A DNA stretch of 32,928 nucleotides from positions 1-32,928 of the forward strand of contig CAZMOG010000014.1 of the NCBI GenBank assembly GCA_964567845.1. The letters run 5' to 3'. This document shows positions 22,418 to 30,493 of this stretch, piece after piece. Source of the stretch: RGIG9079 sp964567845 (GTDB lineage: Bacteria; Bacteroidota; Bacteroidia; Bacteroidales; Marinifilaceae). A program made the translations under genes and the position numbers. The stretch's first letter is position 1, and each line of letters opens with the position of its first letter. Under the pieces are notes generated by a model that saw only the letters and a program-made list of their open reading frames with translations, had not been told where the DNA came from and searched no databases.

Positions 22418-22425
22418 TATATTTG
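22418..22425 (+). promoter_or_regulatory. -7 box for the LysE-type exporter gene
   Basis: TATATTTG matches TAnnTTTG, 22 bases before the ATG at 22448. No good -33 is seen. It lies downstream of an alternative in-frame ATG at 22406, which argues that 22448 is the true start. Confidence 0.5.
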
Positions 22426-22447
22426 CAAGTTAAATGAACGAGCCGTT

Positions 22448-23149
22448 ATGACAGATATTACTTATTTGATTGAAGGAGCAATATTGGGCTTTTTGTGCTC
22501 CATACCTTTGGGGCCCATGGGGGTTCTTATTATTCAGAAGACTTTAAGTAAGGGACCTTGGCCCGGTTTCTTCTCGGGTTTGGGTGCAGCTTTTGCCGAC
22601 TTGTTTTACGCATCGATAGTTGCGTTTGGATTGAACTTTTTTATTAGTGATTTAATGACTGAGCATCAATTGCTTGTTCAGATATTAGGAGGTTTGTTGA
22701 TTGTGATTTTAGGAGTGTCGATATTCTTTAAAAGACCCAAAGCTCCTCTGGGAATCTCGGAACATGAGAAGAGAATTTCGAAACGAGGTCTTTTTGGAGA
22801 TTTTATTTCGCTCTTCTTTTTGACAATCAGCAATCCGGCAATGATTATGATTTTTGTTGGAGCATTTGGAGCATCGAATGTCTTGATTGATCCGGAAACG
22901 GGAGAGAGTGTCTCGTTTTTGACTAAAATATGGGTATTGTTGGGCGTTTTGTGTGGAGCAACGCTGTGGTGGTACATTTTGTCGTCATTGGTGAATTTGT
23001 TTCGCAAGCGTTTTACAATGAAAACTTTAAGAAATATCAATAAAGTTGCGGGAACTATATTGGTGGTTGTGGGAATTATTGCAGTGTTGAGTGCGTTCGA
23101 TGCTGTAAAGGAGTTTTTCAGCCATAGCGCCAATATTTTGCCACGGTAA
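22448..23149 (+). CDS. LysE-type translocator (amino acid or metabolite exporter family)
   Basis: LysE/RhtB proteins export amino acids or related small molecules across the inner membrane. The 233-residue product shows about six hydrophobic segments. The first carries the family pattern SIPLGPMGVLIIQKTLSKGP followed by GFFSGLGAAFADLFYA. The loop after the third helix is basic, then a TISNPAMIMIFVGAFG helix follows, again typical. The start at 22448 gives MTDITYLIEGAILGF, a natural membrane N-terminus. The 14-residue longer form would begin upstream of the -7 box. The substrate is not predictable. Confidence 0.85.
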   Translation: MTDITYLIEGAILGFLCSIPLGPMGVLIIQKTLSKGPWPGFFSGLGAAFADLFYASIVAFGLNFFISDLMTEHQLLVQILGGLLIVILGVSIFFKRPKAPLGISEHEKRISKRGLFGDFISLFFLTISNPAMIMIFVGAFGASNVLIDPETGESVSFLTKIWVLLGVLCGATLWWYILSSLVNLFRKRFTMKTLRNINKVAGTILVVVGIIAVLSAFDAVKEFFSHSANILPR

Positions 23150-23161
23150 AACAAAATAGGG

Positions 23162-25339
23162 ATGAAGAGGGGTATTGGGCTCTTAATAATAACATTAGCA
23201 ATTGTTGGTGCTATTCTTTTCGTTATGAGTCGTGTTCACCATAATGATATGGATGGATATGTTGAACGTTCTGCAGACTCATTTATACCGGAAAATTCAG
23301 ATATTATTATAAAAGAGAATTCAGATGGAAGTTTTTTGCGCTTTTCATCTCAGGTGGGAGGTGTGTTAGATGAAAGTTCATCTGCCTTTATTAAGCAAAG
23401 TCTGGATACCTTAAAACGTAGGGGAGTCTTGCTTGATGTTAAAGCGGAGCGAGTTGCAATAGATCTTGAGACCGGTAAGTTTGTTGCTGCGTATAGATCG
23501 GATAATGACGGATTGACGGTCGATATATTACTTCGATGTTTTGAGTCAATGAAGAGTGGTGTTATGAGGATAAATGATGAGTATCCAATATGCGCCATAA
23601 AGGATTCCACTTTCTTTTTTGCGGAGAGTAATAGGTGGATTCTGCTGAGTAACTCTTCAGATTTTATTGCCAATAGTTTGAAATTCGTACCGATAAGAGA
23701 CTCCGTCGGGATGGCTCGGAATAGAGAGGATTTTGATAGTGATGCACCCATGAATTTGTATGTTAAGGGGAGTGGTATTGAAATGGCATTAGATCTGTTT
23801 GGTGAGGATTTGAATAAAAATCTTTTATTGCAAGGGTATGGATCGGTTAAAGGTGTTGATTGGACTGTAGCTTTGCAAGATCAGATTTCCAGAATTAGTT
23901 ACTTTGACGAACACTTCCCATTGAGTACAATATCGGTAGAGTGGTTTGCGTTGAGCGATTTATCAGCTTTTTATAGCTCAATGTCTGATTTCGTTAAGCG
24001 TGACTCTAATGAACTGCTTTTTGGGAGTTTCATTCAGCAGTGTGATTCTCTTTTGAGTGGCGATGTGGCTCAGTTGGTTTGCAAGAATAATAACTATATG
24101 TTGCTGAGTATCAAGGATAGAAATACAGCTAAACGAGTGTTGGATGTTGTTTTTGGAGATAGGAAATCTGTGCCATTAAAACTTTCGGCACGATCTTTGT
24201 TTGGACCACTCTTTAGAGATGTAAATTACTCTATAATGGAGTTGAGAGATGATTTCTTGCTAATGGCAGAGTCGGAACAGGCGTTAAAGGCATTTGAAGT
24301 ATCTCAAAAGACAAATTTGTTGCATCAGGAGTGGTATAAGAGCTATAAGATACAGGCTCCTTCGCGATTTTCGTATACTCAATTAATCTATGCCGATTAT
24401 CTTGCAGAACTATACGGGGGTAACGAGCGAGGCCTTGCTCATAAAATATTAATAGATGGTTCCAATAAGGTGAATTATGGTGCGTTAGGAGTTCAGGGAG
24501 AATATGTTGCTGATAGAGTGTTTTTGTCTATAGTGGCATCGGAGAATGACGTGATTAAGCGTGATGAACCTAAAAAGAGTAAATCAAAGAGCAGTGAAAA
24601 TAGAACAGCTAAATCAGAGAATAATGTTCCGGTGACAGCAGGACCGTTAGGAACGTGGAAGAATAGTATAACCGGTGCCGTGGTTGTAGGACCGGTGAAG
24701 GTACGCAATCATAATACCAAAGCTACTGAGTGGATTGTTCAGGATTCTAAGAACATGCTATACTTGTTTACCAATGCAGGTAAAAAGTTGTGGGAGGCTC
24801 CAATTGATGGTAAGATATTAAGTGATATTGAGCAGATAGACCGTTATAATAATGGCAAGCTTCAGTATCTGTTCTCGACAGCAACAAAGATTTATTTGGT
24901 TGATAGAAACGGCGTTATGGTAAGTGGATATCCAATCAAACTGACTTCAAAGTGTAGCGAAGGTATCTCTTTGTGCGATTACGATAAGAATAGAAATTAT
25001 AGAATATTTGTTCCGCGTGACGACAAGAAAATAGATTTGTATAATGCCGAGGGTAAGAGAGTTGCAGGTTGGTCTGTGCCGACATTAAAGAGTGCACCTG
25101 TATCGCCGGTATATCATTTCCGTGTGTCGGGCAAGGATTATATTGTTGTTGCCGATAGTGCCAAATTGTATATATTTGATCGTCGTGGCAATATTAGGGT
25201 TAATTGTGCCAAAACTTTTAATTTGAAGGCAGGAACCACCATTAAATTACAGCAGCGCAATGGCAAGAGTGTAATGGCGGTCAAGAGTGGTAAGGGTAAG
25301 ATTTATTATATTGATTTTTTAGGTCAAGAATTGTTGTAG
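23162..25339 (+). CDS. Membrane-anchored protein with C-terminal propeller-like repeats, function unknown
   Basis: The function is not known. The 725-residue product has an N-terminal signal anchor (IGLLIITLAIVGAILFVM, residues 4-21) and a long alpha/beta periplasmic part up to about 480 that may be DUF3352-like (low confidence). A polar Lys/Ser/Glu linker lies near 482-505. The C-terminal part has at least five similar strand motifs: LYLFTNAGKKLWE near 533, then IYLVDRNGVMVSGYP, IDLYNAEGKRVAGW, LYIFDRRGNIRVN and IYYIDFLGQELL. This resembles PQQ- or VCBS-type beta-propeller blades. It starts 12 bases after the exporter gene, so the two are probably cotranscribed. A scaffold or sensing role in the envelope is inference only. 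Confidence 0.75.
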   Translation: MKRGIGLLIITLAIVGAILFVMSRVHHNDMDGYVERSADSFIPENSDIIIKENSDGSFLRFSSQVGGVLDESSSAFIKQSLDTLKRRGVLLDVKAERVAIDLETGKFVAAYRSDNDGLTVDILLRCFESMKSGVMRINDEYPICAIKDSTFFFAESNRWILLSNSSDFIANSLKFVPIRDSVGMARNREDFDSDAPMNLYVKGSGIEMALDLFGEDLNKNLLLQGYGSVKGVDWTVALQDQISRISYFDEHFPLSTISVEWFALSDLSAFYSSMSDFVKRDSNELLFGSFIQQCDSLLSGDVAQLVCKNNNYMLLSIKDRNTAKRVLDVVFGDRKSVPLKLSARSLFGPLFRDVNYSIMELRDDFLLMAESEQALKAFEVSQKTNLLHQEWYKSYKIQAPSRFSYTQLIYADYLAELYGGNERGLAHKILIDGSNKVNYGALGVQGEYVADRVFLSIVASENDVIKRDEPKKSKSKSSENRTAKSENNVPVTAGPLGTWKNSITGAVVVGPVKVRNHNTKATEWIVQDSKNMLYLFTNAGKKLWEAPIDGKILSDIEQIDRYNNGKLQYLFSTATKIYLVDRNGVMVSGYPIKLTSKCSEGISLCDYDKNRNYRIFVPRDDKKIDLYNAEGKRVAGWSVPTLKSAPVSPVYHFRVSGKDYIVVADSAKLYIFDRRGNIRVNCAKTFNLKAGTTIKLQQRNGKSVMAVKSGKGKIYYIDFLGQELL

Positions 25340-25364
25340 TAAATATTAAAATATATTAAATTTG
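25334..25364 (+). promoter_or_regulatory. Promoter for the lipoprotein/outer-membrane gene pair
   Basis: TTG at 25334-25336 (inside the end of the preceding gene), a 20-base spacer and TAAATTTG at 25357-25364. The predicted leader to the ATG at 25393 is about 22 bases. Confidence 0.65.
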
Positions 25365-25392
25365 TCGCATATTTAAAAATAATAATTTGGTT

Positions 25393-26964
25393 ATGCGATT
25401 ACATTTAAGAAATGGACTGCGTACCCTTTTAGGGTGCGCAATCCTCTTTTCGGCAGTTGCTTGTGGCGATGTCGAGATGTTTGATGGCGAGTTTGGCATT
25501 GAAGGTGAGGCCAAACCTGAGTTGGCGGTGCCGGTTGCTTATGGCTCTTTGTCAATGTGGGATGTGCTGGATAATGAGGATAATGACTATATAGAGGTGA
25601 GTGGAGATACGCTTGTCTTCATGTATAGTGATCCGAATATTATCGAGGATATGAGTGTTGAGGAGTTTTTCGAGGTTGAGAGTCTTGATATTGAAATTCA
25701 AACATCGCCAATTACATTGCCCGATATTGGAATTGTTCTTCCCGAAGATGTTAAAGTAGATGGGTTGTGGGCTTCAACAAAGATCGAGTTTACTGAGGGA
25801 GTGGAGTTGAATGAATTAGATTTCTTTGCAGATTACGAGCTTTCAATTGCAGAGACCGATTTTGATTATCAGTTAAAAATTCATGTTGATGAGTTGTATA
25901 CAAAAGATGGTGAGCAATTTGAAAGGGTTATTAACGGTAGAGCCGGTTCTCCTTATGCAGAGCGCACAAATATGGAGTTCGACGCCCGTTTTGAAGGTGA
26001 GCCGGTTTTTCATATTTCGTATGAGATTGTGGTTCCAAAGGGTGAGGTGATTTCAGGACCGGTTTCTTTGGAGATGTCGTTGTCCAACATGGATTACCTT
26101 TTTGCTGTAGGTAGCTTTGGTGAGGCAATATCTGCTACGATAGATGAGGGTAGTTTCTCAATGGGATCGATTGATTTTCTTAATCAGATTCAAGGCAATT
26201 TCAGTTTCCTTGAGCCACAGGTATCATTGAATTTGAGAAATAAGGGTATCGGAGTTCCGTTTGCTGCAGATCTTTTTATGACAGCAACAAACAAGGAGGG
26301 TGAAAGTGCAACTCTTGAGTTGAATAATGATGCGGAGTTTGTAGTGCCCGGTAATGGTGATATAGCTCATACAGAGAATATCAATTTTATCTTCAATAAT
26401 CAGAATTCAACCATCGTCGATTTTATCTCGTTACCCCCTGTCGGCGATATTACTTACGGTGGAGATTTGAGAGTTGTTGGTAGTGCCTCAAAGCGTATGG
26501 ATACCATTTGGCACTCAGCATCAGTAGGTCTTGGAGTTGATGTTAGAATTCCATTTGTTGTAAGTGCTGAGGGTATGTCATATAGTGATACTATTGTTGA
26601 TTTGTCGTTGAGTGATGTGGATTTCCTTGAGAGTGGTGCGTTGTCTTTGATTCTTGAGAATGAGATTCCATTAAATTTGAAAGTGAAGGGTTTACGTTTG
26701 TTAGGCGAGAACAATGTGCTGTTGACTAATATCGCTCCCGAAGGTGAGGGTAAGGTATCTGCGGCAAATGGTTCTCAGGCATCAAAGAGCACAGTTGCCT
26801 TTGTACTTGGAAAAGAGGATGTCGAGGCGTTGTGCGATACAGAATCGATAGGTTTGGATATTGTTTTATCAACAAATGGTGCAGCAGTTGTTAAGGCTTC
26901 TCAGGAGTTGAAATTTAAGATAATAGTTACAGCAAAAGCAGATTTGTCGGATATAATTGAATAA
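25393..26964 (+). CDS. Predicted surface or periplasmic lipoprotein, function unknown
   Basis: Not recognised. The 523-residue product has a short basic N-terminus, a hydrophobic stretch and the lipobox-like FSAVAC with lipidated Cys at 24, followed by an acidic segment (GDVEMFDGEFG). The rest is almost entirely predicted beta structure. It contains alternating hydrophobic strands such as DITYGGDLRVVGSAS and ISATIDEGSFSMGSIDF, few Cys, and a strongly acidic composition. Repeated beta-sandwich modules are possible. The ATG at 25393 is preferred to a TTG six bases upstream. Its stop overlaps the next gene's start (TAATG). The partner is an outer-membrane barrel, so a complex at the outer membrane is plausible but unproven. 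Confidence 0.75.
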   Translation: MRLHLRNGLRTLLGCAILFSAVACGDVEMFDGEFGIEGEAKPELAVPVAYGSLSMWDVLDNEDNDYIEVSGDTLVFMYSDPNIIEDMSVEEFFEVESLDIEIQTSPITLPDIGIVLPEDVKVDGLWASTKIEFTEGVELNELDFFADYELSIAETDFDYQLKIHVDELYTKDGEQFERVINGRAGSPYAERTNMEFDARFEGEPVFHISYEIVVPKGEVISGPVSLEMSLSNMDYLFAVGSFGEAISATIDEGSFSMGSIDFLNQIQGNFSFLEPQVSLNLRNKGIGVPFAADLFMTATNKEGESATLELNNDAEFVVPGNGDIAHTENINFIFNNQNSTIVDFISLPPVGDITYGGDLRVVGSASKRMDTIWHSASVGLGVDVRIPFVVSAEGMSYSDTIVDLSLSDVDFLESGALSLILENEIPLNLKVKGLRLLGENNVLLTNIAPEGEGKVSAANGSQASKSTVAFVLGKEDVEALCDTESIGLDIVLSTNGAAVVKASQELKFKIIVTAKADLSDIIE

Positions 26965-28418
26965 TGTTTGCCATGAATATCAAGAGAATTTTGACGAGTA
27001 TTGTTGTTGCGGTGGTTGCGACAACATCGGTGATTGCTCAGGATGGTAACAATACAATGTTCTTGTTGCCCAATTCAGCTATAAGATATACATTAAACCC
27101 AGCATATCAACCTGAATTTAAGTCAGTGGTTTCAATACCGGTGTTGGGCGGTTTTAGTTTTAACTTTTTCGATAATTCCTTTGGCGCTGATGAGGTTTTA
27201 AAACATAAATCAACTCCCTATGGTGATTCATTGATATTGAATATTGATGATTTGCGTTCAAAGATGCGTAATGATTTTAGAGCTCATTTTAATACAGATT
27301 TTAATCTGTTGTCTGTCGCATTTAAGACCGGTAAAAAAGGATATTCGTCAATCGGAGTTGGCGTGAAGATTGATGGCGGTGTTGGATTTGGGCATGCTTT
27401 GATAGACTTTCTTGCAGAGGGAAATACCCCTTATATTGGGAAAACACAAAGTTTAGGTGACATTATGCTTGATGCTTCGGTCTATGCAGAAGCTGCTTTG
27501 GGATATTCGCGTAAAGTAAATGACAAACTTACTGTTGGTGGACGTTTAAAAATCCTTTTCGGATTGATGGATGTACAGACCAAAAGAGGAGAGTTGTCAT
27601 TGATAACCCCGGAAGGTGCTGAGAATGTGACATTGAAGGCAGATGTAGAGATGTATGGTTCTTTGCCATTAGCCAATTTGCCTGTAGGTAAAGTTGATTG
27701 GGAAAGTGGTTTTGACAATGTAGATTTTGATACTGATATGATGATGGATTTCACCAAAAATATGGGTTTTGCTGTTGATTTGGGGGCGACATATCAGTTG
27801 AATGATGACTGGACCTTTGGAGCAAGTGTTAATGATTTAGGTTTCATTAATTGGAAGGCAAATGTTTACAAAGCAACGATAGATTCGCAGTATGAGTGGA
27901 AAGGAGCGGATATTTCAAATTCAATCAATAAGAACGATCCTGAGTATGTAGATATTGAAGATTCGTTTGATAATCTTTTGGATTCTTTAAAGGATTCATT
28001 TGAGTTGAATGCATTGAATAATGAATCATATACAAAAATGTTGAAGGCAAAGGTTAATCTTTATGCAACCTATCACCTTAATCAGAGAGTAAATTTCTCT
28101 GCGTTGGTTCGTGGCGTAAAGATGTCTGATAAATTTTATCCTTCAATGACGCTCTCAGCAAATACCCGTCCATTGAAAAATTTAGGCATTTCAGTCTCTT
28201 ATAGTGCATATCAAGGAAACTTTGCCAATGTCGGAATTGGAATCGCTCCAAGATTCGGAGGCTTCCAGCCATATTTGGTTGTAGATAATGTTCTAGCGGG
28301 AAACTTTACCCATGCTAAGGGAGCCTCTTTACGATTCGGAATTACCTTCGTTGGTAAGGCTCTTTATGGTAGAGCGGCTAAGAAAAAGGGTATTGCGCAG
28401 AAGTGGAGAGCAATCTAA
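26964..28418 (+). CDS. Predicted outer-membrane beta-barrel protein (DUF5723-like)
   Basis: The function is unknown. The 484-residue product has a Sec signal peptide ending in SVIA (cleavage after residue 25) and mature QDGNNTMFLLPNSAIRYTLNPAYQP, a start typical of DUF5723-family proteins of Bacteroidetes. The body shows many amphipathic strands ending in aromatic residues, and Gly-rich strand turns. An alternative ATG at 26973 would remove three residues. The ATG at 26964 overlaps the lipoprotein stop, so coupled translation is expected. A terminator follows. The family name rests on memory of the pattern and needs a profile search. Confidence 0.72.
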   Translation: MFAMNIKRILTSIVVAVVATTSVIAQDGNNTMFLLPNSAIRYTLNPAYQPEFKSVVSIPVLGGFSFNFFDNSFGADEVLKHKSTPYGDSLILNIDDLRSKMRNDFRAHFNTDFNLLSVAFKTGKKGYSSIGVGVKIDGGVGFGHALIDFLAEGNTPYIGKTQSLGDIMLDASVYAEAALGYSRKVNDKLTVGGRLKILFGLMDVQTKRGELSLITPEGAENVTLKADVEMYGSLPLANLPVGKVDWESGFDNVDFDTDMMMDFTKNMGFAVDLGATYQLNDDWTFGASVNDLGFINWKANVYKATIDSQYEWKGADISNSINKNDPEYVDIEDSFDNLLDSLKDSFELNALNNESYTKMLKAKVNLYATYHLNQRVNFSALVRGVKMSDKFYPSMTLSANTRPLKNLGISVSYSAYQGNFANVGIGIAPRFGGFQPYLVVDNVLAGNFTHAKGASLRFGITFVGKALYGRAAKKKGIAQKWRAI

Positions 28419-28439
28419 AGGCTGACAGATATATACAGC

Positions 28440-28472
28440 AAGAGAGTGGCTTAATCGTCACTCTCTTCTTTT
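28440..28472 (+). terminator. Intrinsic terminator after the outer-membrane gene, overlapping the rsmI end
   Basis: AAGAGAGTG (28440-28448) pairs with CACTCTCTT (28459-28467) around a 10-base loop, followed by CTTTT. The 3' arm is also the last codons of rsmI on the minus strand, and the loop holds its stop codon. The same hairpin read on the minus strand lacks a good T run, so rsmI is terminated weakly at best. Confidence 0.75.
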
Positions 28473-29146
28473 ATTGTTGATCTTCCTGCCACAATAATGA
28501 CAATTTCACCTTTCACACCTTTCTCTGTATAGTGAGCAATGAGCTCCTCTAATGTACCTCTTTGGTAATCTTCGTGAAGTTTGCTTATTTCGCGTGCTAC
28601 GCAGGCTTTTCTCTCTTTACCGAATATCTCTGCTATTTGTTGGAGACTTTTGATTAGCCTATATGGTGATTCATAGAGTATGATTGTTCTGGTCTCTTCT
28701 GCTAGCTGTGTTATTCGCTTTAATCTTCCCTTTTTTTGTGGAAGAAAGCCTTCGAATACGAATTTGTCGCAAGGGAATCCCGAGTTTACAAGCGCTGGAA
28801 CAAAGGCAGTTGCTCCGGGCAGACACTCTGTTTCGATTCCATGTTCTACACATGTCTTTGTAAGTAGAAAGCCTGGATCGGAAATTCCCGGTGTTCCTGC
28901 GTCGCTTACTAAGGCAATATTTTCTCCTAATTCTATTCGTTCGGCTATCTTCTCGACCTGTTTGTGTTCGTTAAACTTATGGTGAGAGAGCAGAGGAGTT
29001 TCAATGTCGTAATGCTTAAATAGGATTCCCGTAGTGCGGGTGTCCTCGGCCAGGACAATATCCACCTCTTTTAGTATGCGTAGCGCACGTAATGTAATAT
29101 CTTCTAAGTTCCCTACCGGTGTCGGTACCAAATATAGTTTTCCCAT
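28451..29146 (-). CDS. rsmI: 16S rRNA (cytidine-1402 2'-O)-methyltransferase
   Basis: RsmI methylates the 2'-O of C1402 in the decoding centre, using S-adenosylmethionine. The 231-residue product starts MGKLYLVPTPVGNLEDITLR and has DAGTPGISDPG at 82-92, both signatures of the tetrapyrrole-methylase-fold RsmI family. The start at 29146 was chosen over a Met eight codons upstream, because the promoter -7 box lies at 29168-29175 and would be inside the longer version. The stop is 32 bases from the convergent outer-membrane gene. Confidence 0.94.
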   Translation of the reverse strand: MGKLYLVPTPVGNLEDITLRALRILKEVDIVLAEDTRTTGILFKHYDIETPLLSHHKFNEHKQVEKIAERIELGENIALVSDAGTPGISDPGFLLTKTCVEHGIETECLPGATAFVPALVNSGFPCDKFVFEGFLPQKKGRLKRITQLAEETRTIILYESPYRLIKSLQQIAEIFGKERKACVAREISKLHEDYQRGTLEELIAHYTEKGVKGEIVIIVAGRSTIKEESDD

Positions 29147-29167
29147 GATATTTTTTGTTATGAGTAG

Positions 29168-29175
29168 CAAAGGTA
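29168..29175 (-). promoter_or_regulatory. -7 box for rsmI
   Basis: Complement reads TACCTTTG, an exact TAnnTTTG match, 21 bases before the rsmI start. A clear -33 TTG was not found, since CAT stands where CAA would be expected. Confidence 0.65.
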
Positions 29176-29207
29176 GCGATTTTGTTTTAAAAAATCATTG
29201 TGAATTG

Positions 29208-29238
29208 TTTGGTAGGTAAAAAAAATGAATTACCTTTG
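29208..29238 (+). promoter_or_regulatory. Promoter for tRNA-Glu and rpsT
   Basis: TTTG at 29208-29211, a 19-base spacer and TACCTTTG at 29231-29238: the best match in the window. The tRNA 5' end is 19 bases after the -7 box. No second promoter is visible before rpsT. Confidence 0.85.
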
Positions 29239-29257
29239 CACCGTTTTAGAAATAGTT

Positions 29258-29329
29258 GGTCGGTTCATCTAAAGGTTAGGATCCAAGATTTTCATTCTTG
29301 TCATTCGGGTTCGAATCCCGGACCGACTA
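29258..29329 (+). tRNA. tRNA-Glu (anticodon TTC)
   Basis: A complete cloverleaf is readable. Acceptor 29258-29264 pairs with 29322-29328 (six Watson-Crick pairs plus a terminal G-T). The D loop holds GGTTAGG-like bases. The anticodon arm is CAAGA-TTTTCAT-TCTTG with TTC at positions 34-36, and the T arm is TCGGG-TTCGAAT-CCCGG with one wobble pair. Discriminator base A is at 29329. The 3' CCA is not encoded (CAAAA follows), so it must be added after processing. The total is 72 bases. It lies 40 bases before the rpsT start and shares its promoter. Confidence 0.95.
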
Positions 29330-29369
29330 CAAAATAAGTTGAATATTATAATTTTATTATTAAATTAAC

Positions 29370-29621
29370 ATGGCAAATCACAAATCTTCTGAGAAGAGAA
29401 TCAGACAGACAGAGACCAGAAATGCGCACAACCGTTACTACGCTAAGACAATGCGTAACGCTGTACGTAAGTTGCGTGGTACAACAGAGAAAGCCGTAGC
29501 CGTAGAGATGTTGCCTAAGGTTGTGGCAATGATTGACAAATTGGCTAAGAAGAATGTTATCCACGATAACAAGGCGGCTAACTTGAAGTCTCAAGTAGCG
29601 AAGCACGTTAACTCGCTTTAA
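29370..29621 (+). CDS. rpsT: 30S ribosomal protein S20
   Basis: S20 is a primary 16S binding protein made of three helices. The 83-residue product starts MANHKSSEKRIRQTETRNAHNR and ends with NLKSQVAKHVNSL, both family hallmarks, with the usual high Lys/Arg content. It has no promoter of its own in the 40 bases after tRNA-Glu, so its mRNA is probably released by tRNA 3' processing. A strong terminator follows. Confidence 0.98.
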   Translation: MANHKSSEKRIRQTETRNAHNRYYAKTMRNAVRKLRGTTEKAVAVEMLPKVVAMIDKLAKKNVIHDNKAANLKSQVAKHVNSL

Positions 29622-29644
29622 GAGTCCCTTGTAAAGTTATTTGA

Positions 29645-29673
29645 GGAGGTCTTACAAAGACTTCCTTTTTTTT
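29645..29673 (+). terminator. Intrinsic terminator after rpsT
   Basis: GGAGGTCTT (29645-29653) pairs with AAGACTTCC (29657-29665), one wobble, loop ACA, followed by eight T. It separates the tRNA-Glu-rpsT unit from radC. Confidence 0.93.
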
Positions 29674-29714
29674 ATACCACTAAATTAACATAATAAACAA
29701 AATGCAATACAGTG

Positions 29715-30407
29715 ATGAAGGCGAAGATAACTATGCGGCAGTTGGCTAGTGATGAGCAACCGCGAGAAAAGATTTTGACGCAGGGAGCAGGGGCAATGAG
29801 TAATACCGAGTTGTTGGCAATAATTTTGAGGTCGGGGGCCGATAACGAGAATGCCGTTGAGTTATCAAGAAGAATATTAAATGATTGTGGTAATGATTTA
29901 AATAATCTGGCTGCAATGCAGGTTAGTGAGATTATATCAAAGTATAAAGGCGTTGGGCTTGCAAAAGCAACTGCAATTGTGTCAGCAATGGAGCTGTCGA
30001 GAAGAAGAATTGTCAGTTCCGGTGTCCGAGCGGAGTCAATAAAAAGTAGTAGAGAGGCCTATTCGCTTTTGTGGAATGTGATTGGAGATTTGGGGCATGA
30101 GGAGTTTTGGGCAATATTCCTGTCTAGATCGAATAGGGTGATTGCAAAACTAAGAATAGCGAGTGGCGGTTGGGATTGTACCGTTGTGGATATTAGATTG
30201 CTTTTGAAAAAATGTCTTGAATATAAGGCCGTTGGACTGATTGTGGCTCATAATCATCCAAGTGGGAATTTATCTCCAAGTATACAGGATAAAATGTTGA
30301 CTAAAAGGATAAGCAATGCCTCGGATTTAATGGATATTAAACTGCAAGACCATTTGATAATATCGCGTGATGGTTATTATAGTTTCCTGGATGAGGGAGA
30401 AATGTAA
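29715..30407 (+). CDS. radC: RadC-family JAMM/MPN-domain protein
   Basis: RadC proteins carry a zinc-dependent JAMM fold, and a role in DNA repair is disputed. The 230-residue product has a helix-hairpin-helix part with KYKGVGLAKATAIVSAMELSRR near residues 73-94, and the intact JAMM signature HNHPSGNLSPSIQD at 179-192 (metal ligands H179, H181, D192). The ATG at 29715 is preferred over a GTG three bases upstream. No TAnnTTTG promoter was found in the short spacer after the rpsT terminator, so its transcription start is unknown. Confidence 0.93.
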   Translation: MKAKITMRQLASDEQPREKILTQGAGAMSNTELLAIILRSGADNENAVELSRRILNDCGNDLNNLAAMQVSEIISKYKGVGLAKATAIVSAMELSRRRIVSSGVRAESIKSSREAYSLLWNVIGDLGHEEFWAIFLSRSNRVIAKLRIASGGWDCTVVDIRLLLKKCLEYKAVGLIVAHNHPSGNLSPSIQDKMLTKRISNASDLMDIKLQDHLIISRDGYYSFLDEGEM

Positions 30408-30447
30408 TTTACTGTATCTAAATGGTGACATATTGTCGTAAAAAGAG

Positions 30448-30477
30448 TTGATGGCAAACTTTTTGTTATTAACTTTG
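30448..30477 (+). promoter_or_regulatory. Promoter for grpE-dnaJ
   Basis: TTG at 30448-30450, a 19-base spacer and TAACTTTG at 30470-30477, 16 bases before the grpE ATG. No CIRCE-like repeat (TTAGCACTC...GAGTGCTAA) is present. A short inverted repeat, GACA-TAT-TGTC at 30427-30437, lies just upstream of the -33 element. Confidence 0.75.
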
Positions 30478-30493
30478 TAAATTATTAGATAAG

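Noticed and set aside
22406..22447. Longer start of the LysE-type exporter at 22406
   Set aside because: The TATATTTG promoter box lies inside this extension, and the extra residues are polar and unlike exporter N-termini.
30427..30437. GACA-TAT-TGTC as a definite heat-shock operator
   Set aside because: The arms are only four bases, and repeats this short occur by chance. It is kept only as a note for comparison.
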